A DNA stretch of 39,977 nt from Lachnospiraceae bacterium (GTDB taxonomy: Bacteria; Bacillota; Clostridia; Lachnospirales; Lachnospiraceae): contig JAJQFS010000041.1 in the NCBI GenBank assembly GCA_021200995.1, positions 1 through 39,977 on the forward strand, written 5' to 3'. Position 1 is the stretch's first letter; the number at the start of each line of letters is the position of its first letter. A model generated the notes under the pieces. It was not told where the DNA came from, searched no databases, and saw only the letters and a list, made by a program, of their open reading frames with translations. The translations under genes and the position numbers were made by a program. Positions 35,180 through 39,977 of the stretch are shown here, in pieces.

Positions 35180-37375
35180 ATGGAAAAGGCAGAAAAAAAC
35201 ATGGAAAAACAGGAAGCAGCAGAAGGAAAGGAATCAAAGCAGCCTGACTTAAAAAAGCCGAAATATTATGTCAACCGGGAGTTAAGCTGGCTGAAGTTCA
35301 ACCTGCGGATTCTGGAGGAGGCCAGGGACAGGAGCCTTCCGCTCTTTGAGCGGCTGAAATTTCTCTCCATTACCGCCTCCAATCTGGATGAGTTTTTTAT
35401 GGTGCGTGTGGCGAGTCTGATCGATCAGGCGCACGATCATCCGGAGAAGCGGGAGATTGCGGGTATGACGGCTGAACAGCAGCTGGAAGCGCTGGATTCA
35501 GAAATCCATACCTTTGTGCAGACACAGTACAGTACGCTGAACCGCTCTCTGGTGCCGGGCCTGATTCAGAATGGCCTGCGGGTCGTGAAGCACCATGAGG
35601 ACCTGGGCAGAGCGGACGCGGACTTTGTGGACCGGTATTTTATGAATACGGTTTATCCGGTGCTGACGCCGATGGCGGTGGATTCTTCCAGACCGTTCCC
35701 CCTGATTCGCAATAAATCCCTGAACCTGGGCGCTCTCGTGCATAAGAAAAAAGGCAAAAACATGGAGGAGCGGGAGTTCGTCACAGTGCAGGTGCCCGGA
35801 CTTCTGCCCAGAGTAGTGGAGCTGCCCGCGGATGAGAACGGTGTGAAGGGCATCATTCTGCTGGAAGAAATCATCGAGCGGAACATGGAGAAGCTGTTCT
35901 TAAACTATGATATTGAGTGCGTTCATCCCTTCCGTATCACCCGTGACGCGGAGTTTGACATCGATGAGGATGATTCCGAGGATTTATTAAAGGAAATTGA
36001 GCACCAGATCAAAAAGAGGCAGCGGGGCGAGGCCATTCGTTTGGAAGTGGAGGACAGCGTCGATAAAAACCTGCTGAAAATCCTCAAAAAAGAGCTTTCC
36101 ATCAAGGAAAATTCCATTTATTATATCGACGGGCCGCTGGATCTGACCTATCTGATGAAGGTATACAGTCTGAAGGGCTTTGATCATCTGAAAATGGAAA
36201 ACTTCACGCCGCAGATGCACCCGGATTTCGTGGGCTGCGAGGACATCTTCGCCCTGATACGGCGAAAGGATGTGCTGCTGCATCATCCGTATGAATCATT
36301 CGACCCTGTAGTACAGTTTGTCAAACAGGCTTCCCAGGATCCGGATGTGCTGGCCATCAAGCAGACGCTTTATCGTGTCAGCGGCAATTCCCCGATCATC
36401 GCGGCCTTAGCCCAGGCGGCGGAGAACGGCAAACAGGTCACAGTTTTAGTGGAGCTGAAGGCCCGTTTTGACGAGGAAAATAATATCGGCTGGGCGAAAA
36501 TGCTGGAAAAAGCCGGCTGTCATGTGATTTACGGTTTGGTGGGGTTGAAAACCCATTCGAAAATCACACTGGTGGTGCGCGGTGAGGAGGACGGTATCCG
36601 GCGTTATGTGCATCTTGGCACTGGCAATTATAACGATTCCACAGCCAGACTGTACACGGACGTGGGCATGTTCACCTGCGCGAACGCCATCGGCGAGGAC
36701 GCGACAGCCGTATTCAACATGCTGAGCGGTTATTCGGAACCGCTCCACTGGAATAAGCTTTCGCTTGCGCCGCTTTGGTTAAAAGATCGCTTTATTTACC
36801 TGATCGACAGGGAGGCCGATTACGCGAGGGCGGGCCGCAGTGCGCGGATCATCGCCAAAATGAATTCACTCTGTGATCCCGATGTGATCGAGGCGCTTTA
36901 CAGGGCTTCCGGAGCGGGTGTGCAGATTGATCTGATCGTCCGCGGGATCTGCTGTCTGAAGGTGGGAATCCCTGGTGTGTCCGAGCACATTTCCGTGCGT
37001 TCCATTGTGGGATATTTTCTGGAACACAGCAGGATCTTTTACTTTGAGAATGGCGGCAAAGAGGAAATATATGCTTCCAGCGCGGACTGGATGCCCAGAA
37101 ATCTGGAGCGCCGCGTGGAAATCTTATTCCCGATTGAGGATCCGGCATTAAAGGAAAAGGCTTACGGCATTTTAGATACGCAGCTGAAGGATACGCTGAA
37201 AGCCAGGATCCTTCAACCTGACGGCAATTATGAGAGAGTGGATCTGCGGGGCAAGGAGAAGTTTGGCAGCCAGGCTTTCTTTTGCGCACAGGCCATGAAA
37301 AACGCGAAGCAAAACAGCGAAACAAAGGAAATGAGCCGTGTCTTCGTCCCCAGAATGGCGGCGGAAGATGTATAA
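35180..37375 (+). CDS. ppk1: polyphosphate kinase 1
   Basis: The 731-residue enzyme reversibly polymerises ATP gamma-phosphate into polyphosphate. The N domain begins YVNRELSWLKFNLRILEEA, the second domain ends in the PLDLTYLMKVYSLKGF region, and the first catalytic C domain holds AIKQTLYRVSG and RYVHLGTGNYND with the phospho-accepting His. The second C domain has IRGICCLKVGIPG and ASSADWMPRNLERRVE. All parts are present and the length is normal (about 690-730). The first 25 residues are Lys/Glu-rich and specific to this protein. It forms an operon with ppx (two-base gap). Confidence 0.96.
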   Translation: MEKAEKNMEKQEAAEGKESKQPDLKKPKYYVNRELSWLKFNLRILEEARDRSLPLFERLKFLSITASNLDEFFMVRVASLIDQAHDHPEKREIAGMTAEQQLEALDSEIHTFVQTQYSTLNRSLVPGLIQNGLRVVKHHEDLGRADADFVDRYFMNTVYPVLTPMAVDSSRPFPLIRNKSLNLGALVHKKKGKNMEEREFVTVQVPGLLPRVVELPADENGVKGIILLEEIIERNMEKLFLNYDIECVHPFRITRDAEFDIDEDDSEDLLKEIEHQIKKRQRGEAIRLEVEDSVDKNLLKILKKELSIKENSIYYIDGPLDLTYLMKVYSLKGFDHLKMENFTPQMHPDFVGCEDIFALIRRKDVLLHHPYESFDPVVQFVKQASQDPDVLAIKQTLYRVSGNSPIIAALAQAAENGKQVTVLVELKARFDEENNIGWAKMLEKAGCHVIYGLVGLKTHSKITLVVRGEEDGIRRYVHLGTGNYNDSTARLYTDVGMFTCANAIGEDATAVFNMLSGYSEPLHWNKLSLAPLWLKDRFIYLIDREADYARAGRSARIIAKMNSLCDPDVIEALYRASGAGVQIDLIVRGICCLKVGIPGVSEHISVRSIVGYFLEHSRIFYFENGGKEEIYASSADWMPRNLERRVEILFPIEDPALKEKAYGILDTQLKDTLKARILQPDGNYERVDLRGKEKFGSQAFFCAQAMKNAKQNSETKEMSRVFVPRMAAEDV

Positions 37376-37465
37376 AATGACTGAAAGCGCGTAACAATCG
37401 GCGGTTAAATATCGTGAGTTCGCGTCAGCGGACATATCCGTTTTACGGTGACAAGGGGGAGCAAC

Positions 37466-38752
37466 ATGAATTGCAGAAAAAAGATCATACTGGGCAGCGC
37501 GTCCCCACGAAGAAAAGAACTGCTTAAGCAGCTGGGGTGGGAATTTGAGGTGATTCCCAGCGATTGTGAGGAGCATATTACAGAGAAAAGACCTTCCAGA
37601 ATTGTCTCTGAGCTGTCCGCGCAGAAGGCGGAAAATGTATGGGAGAAGCTTTCTGATGAAGAACAGGAAAACTGTCTGGTGCTGGGCGCGGACACGATTG
37701 TGGTGCAGGATCAGCTGATTTTGGGAAAGCCAGGCACAAAAGAACGGGCGGTAAAGATGTTAAAGATTCTCTCCGGCAAGGCTCACCAGGTCTTTACGGG
37801 CGTGACTTTGATCTGGATGGAGAGGGGAGAGAGAAAGACACAGACCTTTTATGATATGACGGAGGTCAAGGTGGCGCCCATGACTTCAGCAGAGATTCAG
37901 GATTATGTGGAGAAGGGAACCTGCCTGGACAAGGCTGGCGCATATGGTATTCAGAATGAGTTCGCGGCCTATGTGACGGAGATCTGCGGTGATTACAGCA
38001 ACGTGGTGGGGCTGCCGGTGGCGGCGCTTTATGCGAATATGAAGCGCTGCGGTCTGATCGAGATGGCGGCTTCTCAAACGGCGGTCTCATCCTCAGGCGG
38101 AAGGTTCAAGGGCGCGATTTTTGACCTGGACGGAACGCTGGCGGACACGCTCGAATCCATCGCCTACTGCGGCAATTACGCGATGCGTTCCTGCAGACTT
38201 CCGGAGATTCCGCTTGAGAAATACCGCTATTTTGTGGGAAATGGAGCGGACACGCTGATTAAGCGCTGCCTGATCTATTCGGGGGATGAGGATCTGAAAT
38301 TTTACGAGAAGGCTTACGCGAAATATCAGATTATCTTTAAGGAAGAACGCCTGTTCAATGTGACGGTATATCCGGGCATGATGGAAACATTGCAGGAGAT
38401 GAGGGCGAGCGGACTGAAGCTGGCGGTGCTGTCCAACAAACCGCATGAGAGAACGCTGGATGTGGTTTACAGTCTGTTTGGCAGAGATCTGTTTGATACG
38501 GTGCTCGGACAGAGGCAGGAAATTGCCAAAAAGCCGAATCCGCAGGGTGTGCAGGAGATACTGGACGGCTGGGAGATGGACGCGAAGGATATTCTGTATG
38601 TGGGCGATACCGCGACGGACATGATTACCGGAAACGCGGCGGGCGCGACGACTGTGGGCGTTTTGTGGGGATTCCGTGATCGGGCGGAGCTGGAAAAGCA
38701 CAGGGCGCAGAAGATCATCGAAAGACCGGAGGAATTGTTGGAGCTGCTGTAA
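37466..38752 (+). CDS. Maf nucleotide pyrophosphatase fused to a HAD phosphatase
   Basis: A 428-residue fusion. Residues 1-198 are a complete Maf domain (ILGSASPRRKELL, VLGADTIVV, FTGVTL, DKAGAYGIQ, GDYSNVVGLP), which hydrolyses non-canonical or modified nucleoside triphosphates. After a short Ala/Ser/Gly-rich linker, residues 214-428 are a HAD hydrolase of the phosphoglycolate phosphatase type (FDLDGTLADT from 219, AVLSNKP, KKPNPQGV, YVGDTATDM). All four HAD motifs are intact. Maf releases pyrophosphate and a monophosphate, so the HAD part could act on the same product or on pyrophosphate; that is inference. ATG 37466 has GGGGGA upstream; the in-frame GTG at 37448 is less likely. No frameshift lies between the parts. 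Confidence 0.92.
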   Translation: MNCRKKIILGSASPRRKELLKQLGWEFEVIPSDCEEHITEKRPSRIVSELSAQKAENVWEKLSDEEQENCLVLGADTIVVQDQLILGKPGTKERAVKMLKILSGKAHQVFTGVTLIWMERGERKTQTFYDMTEVKVAPMTSAEIQDYVEKGTCLDKAGAYGIQNEFAAYVTEICGDYSNVVGLPVAALYANMKRCGLIEMAASQTAVSSSGGRFKGAIFDLDGTLADTLESIAYCGNYAMRSCRLPEIPLEKYRYFVGNGADTLIKRCLIYSGDEDLKFYEKAYAKYQIIFKEERLFNVTVYPGMMETLQEMRASGLKLAVLSNKPHERTLDVVYSLFGRDLFDTVLGQRQEIAKKPNPQGVQEILDGWEMDAKDILYVGDTATDMITGNAAGATTVGVLWGFRDRAELEKHRAQKIIERPEELLELL

Positions 38753-38766
38753 CGTGCATAAGTGAC

Positions 38767-38885
38767 GGCCGCTCTGTGCCAGACATTATCTTTCTCGCTT
38801 AACCGTGCGGCACATTATTTTAAAGTGTCAGGTTGGCAGGTTGCACGCATGCACTCGATAAGATAATGTCTGGCACAGAACGGCC
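38767..38885. repeat. structured 119-bp element with 26-bp near-perfect terminal inverted repeats
   Basis: The arm 38767-38792 (GGCCGCTCTGTGCCAGACAT, then TATCTT) is the reverse complement of 38860-38885 with one mismatch in 26 bases. The 67-base interior contains its own hairpin: GGCAC (38809-38813) pairs with GTGTC (38825-38829) and TTA with TAA. There is no T-run for a classic terminator and no coding potential. The form fits a MITE-like or REP-like element or a long structured RNA. It lies between the Maf-HAD gene and a small gene read in the same direction. Confidence 0.75.
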
Positions 38886-38924
38886 TGGCTGGTGCAAGTT
38901 GATGGAGTAAATGGGAGAAAAAAC

Positions 38925-39191
38925 ATGACGGAACAGTTTGACGACGCGGTGCTGCAGTGCTTTCTGGACAAGCAGGAGCAGTTGCTGTATAAGAAGGTGT
39001 TCTCCACGAAGGAGGAAGCGAGAGGGTTTCTGGAAGAGGGCATGGCGGTGGTGGTCGATTCCGTGAAGGAGGTCTGGGAGTTCTTCGAGGAGGAGGGGCT
39101 GGATACGTATGGCCTCAAGGGGAAGAAGATCCTGGAGGCCAGTGAAGTCTTTACAGTCGGAGACGGGAGATATTTGATTGTAGAAGCGTGA
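38925..39191 (+). CDS. small conserved-looking acidic protein of unknown function
   Basis: An 88-residue acidic cytoplasmic protein beginning MTEQFDDAVLQCFLDKQ and ending DGRYLIVEA. It has no signal peptide, membrane helix or cysteine motif. The predicted order is helix-helix-beta. I recall similar short proteins in Lachnospiraceae but cannot name a function. ATG 38925 has GGGAGA seven bases upstream; the open frame extends further up to 38892 without a better start. It sits between two long inverted repeats. Confidence 0.7.
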   Translation: MTEQFDDAVLQCFLDKQEQLLYKKVFSTKEEARGFLEEGMAVVVDSVKEVWEFFEEEGLDTYGLKGKKILEASEVFTVGDGRYLIVEA

Positions 39192-39220
39192 TTGGTTCAG
39201 ATGCATATGCATTGTCGGGC

Positions 39221-39350
39221 CGTCCGGTCAGTTTTGTCTCCTGATGGACGCCTTTGGTGCGGCTCGTTTCACTGTGCGTCACATATCACGCAGGTTTTGA
39301 TTCCCGCCGATGCACAGAAGGCGCTCGCCCAGACAAAACATGACCGGACG
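39221..39350. repeat. second long imperfect inverted repeat (hairpin element) between convergent genes
   Basis: CGTCCGGTCAGTTTTGTC (39221-39238) pairs with 39332-39350, whose complement reads CGTCCGGTCATGTTTTGTC, one extra base. Further in, GACGCCTTTGGTGC (about 39246-39259) imperfectly matches the complement of 39311-39326. An apical hairpin TGCGT...ACGCA is followed by GGTTTTGATT. A 12-bp palindrome ATGCATATGCAT (39201-39212) lies just outside. The whole 130 bases may fold into one long hairpin. Lying between convergent genes it may terminate transcripts, or be a MITE-like element. Confidence 0.6.
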
Positions 39351-39382
39351 ACTCTCGATATGGATTGTGCTGATGCTGAAAA

Positions 39383-39977
39383 TCAACGGTGCAGTTTCAG
39401 TATATGTAGCACTTCTTCAGGCACAAACAGCTTTCCAAATCCGGTACCTAAAGAAATGGCGGGTTTGGCGTCGCCGTGGTAGTCGCTGCCGCCGGAGATT
39501 AAGAGGTCATACTGCGCGGCGAGTCGGCGTACATAGCGCTCCTGCTCGGGTGTGTAGGTGGAGTAGATGGCTTCGATTCCGACTAGACCGGCGGCTTTCA
39601 TCTCGCAGACTAAAGCTTCGAGCTGCGCTTCTGTCAGGTCATAGAGCATGGGGTGGGCCAGAATGGGGATGCCGCCCGCGTTTAAAATCAGATGAACCGC
39701 GTCCACGGGAGTGATTTTGTCCCGCGGCACGAAGTAGGGAGTGTCTTCGCCGAGGTATTTGGCGAAGGCCTCTTTTGTATTTTGAACATAACCTTTCTGA
39801 ATGAGATAGGTGGCGTAATGCGCTCTGGTCAGAACCGCGCCGGGATAGGCGGCGGTCAGCTTTTCATAAGAAATATCAAAACCGGCAAGCTCACGCAGCC
39901 TGTCGCACATTTGAGCGTTTCTTTTTTCCCGTTTGATGACAAAATCATCCAGTGCCTTTTTCAGGGCGGTATTGTAA
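39383..39977 (-). CDS. PHP-domain phosphoesterase (TrpH/RNase AM type), N terminus outside window
   Basis: The leftward frame is open from the right window edge to a stop at 39383, about 197 residues, lacking the N-terminal metal-binding HxH part. Visible are the segment RNAQMCDRLRELAGFDISYE, ILAHPM with a metal-binding His, and near the end GSDYHGD with the last ligands. These place it with PHP phosphoesterases of the TrpH/YciV family, which degrade 3',5'-nucleoside bisphosphates or short RNA 5' to 3'. The internal ATG at 39910 is not the start because homology-like sequence continues upstream of it. It converges on the small gene. Confidence 0.85.
   Translation of the reverse strand, partial: YNTALKKALDDFVIKREKRNAQMCDRLRELAGFDISYEKLTAAYPGAVLTRAHYATYLIQKGYVQNTKEAFAKYLGEDTPYFVPRDKITPVDAVHLILNAGGIPILAHPMLYDLTEAQLEALVCEMKAAGLVGIEAIYSTYTPEQERYVRRLAAQYDLLISGGSDYHGDAKPAISLGTGFGKLFVPEEVLHILKLHR

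Noticed and set aside
39192-39714. Two rightward open frames at the right edge
   Set aside because: They overlap the inverted repeat and lie antisense to the PHP phosphoesterase gene; composition is Arg-rich and without ribosome sites.

Overview
The window reads as a chromosome segment of an anaerobic Firmicute, most likely Lachnospiraceae (Clostridia). The reasons are the gene order apt-rel-MBL hydrolase-hemZ-hisS, Gram-positive style AGGAGG ribosome sites, several GTG and TTG starts, a fairly high GC content, and product types common in gut clostridia. I see no rRNA, tRNA, CRISPR array, phage gene or intact transposase. All gene calls come from reading the sequence; no database search was possible.

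Layout. Positions 1-7900 run left to right: a possible partial gene end, a membrane-anchored XRE regulator, thrH, a MATE exporter, a NudC-type Nudix hydrolase, a GPH-family sugar symporter, an alpha/beta hydrolase and an odd phosphoribosyltransferase-like protein. A strong terminator (7992-8040) separates these from two leftward genes (metallo-beta-lactamase fold hydrolase and class I glutamine amidotransferase-like hydrolase, 8099-9660). From a near-consensus promoter at 9783-9811 a long rightward housekeeping block follows: apt, rel, MBL hydrolase, hemZ (interrupted by one in-frame amber codon), hisS, a phosphopantetheinyl transferase, and a MoxR ATPase / DUF58 / DUF4129-like membrane cluster, ending at a terminator at 21231-21256.

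The most unusual part is 21493-29543, a five-gene oligopeptide-type ABC transporter operon with its own promoter and terminator. Four of its five subunits depart from the family plan. The binding protein appears circularly permuted and carries a Tat-like lipoprotein signal. The first permease has a roughly 275-residue extracytoplasmic segment after its first helix. The first ATPase has a roughly 225-residue charged, coiled-coil-like insertion between Walker A and the Q-loop. The second ATPase ends in two membrane helices. This looks like a co-evolved, structurally distinct branch of the Opp/Dpp family and is my candidate for an under-described system.

After it come a membrane-anchored protein that looks like a degenerate ApbE fold, then aroA-pheA (aromatic amino acid synthesis), ppx-ppk (polyphosphate metabolism) and a Maf-HAD phosphatase fusion, all rightward and closely spaced. 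The right edge holds a small conserved-looking 88-residue gene between two long imperfect inverted repeats (38767-38885 and 39221-39350), and a leftward PHP-domain phosphoesterase cut by the window end. No stretch over about 300 bases lacks a gene.
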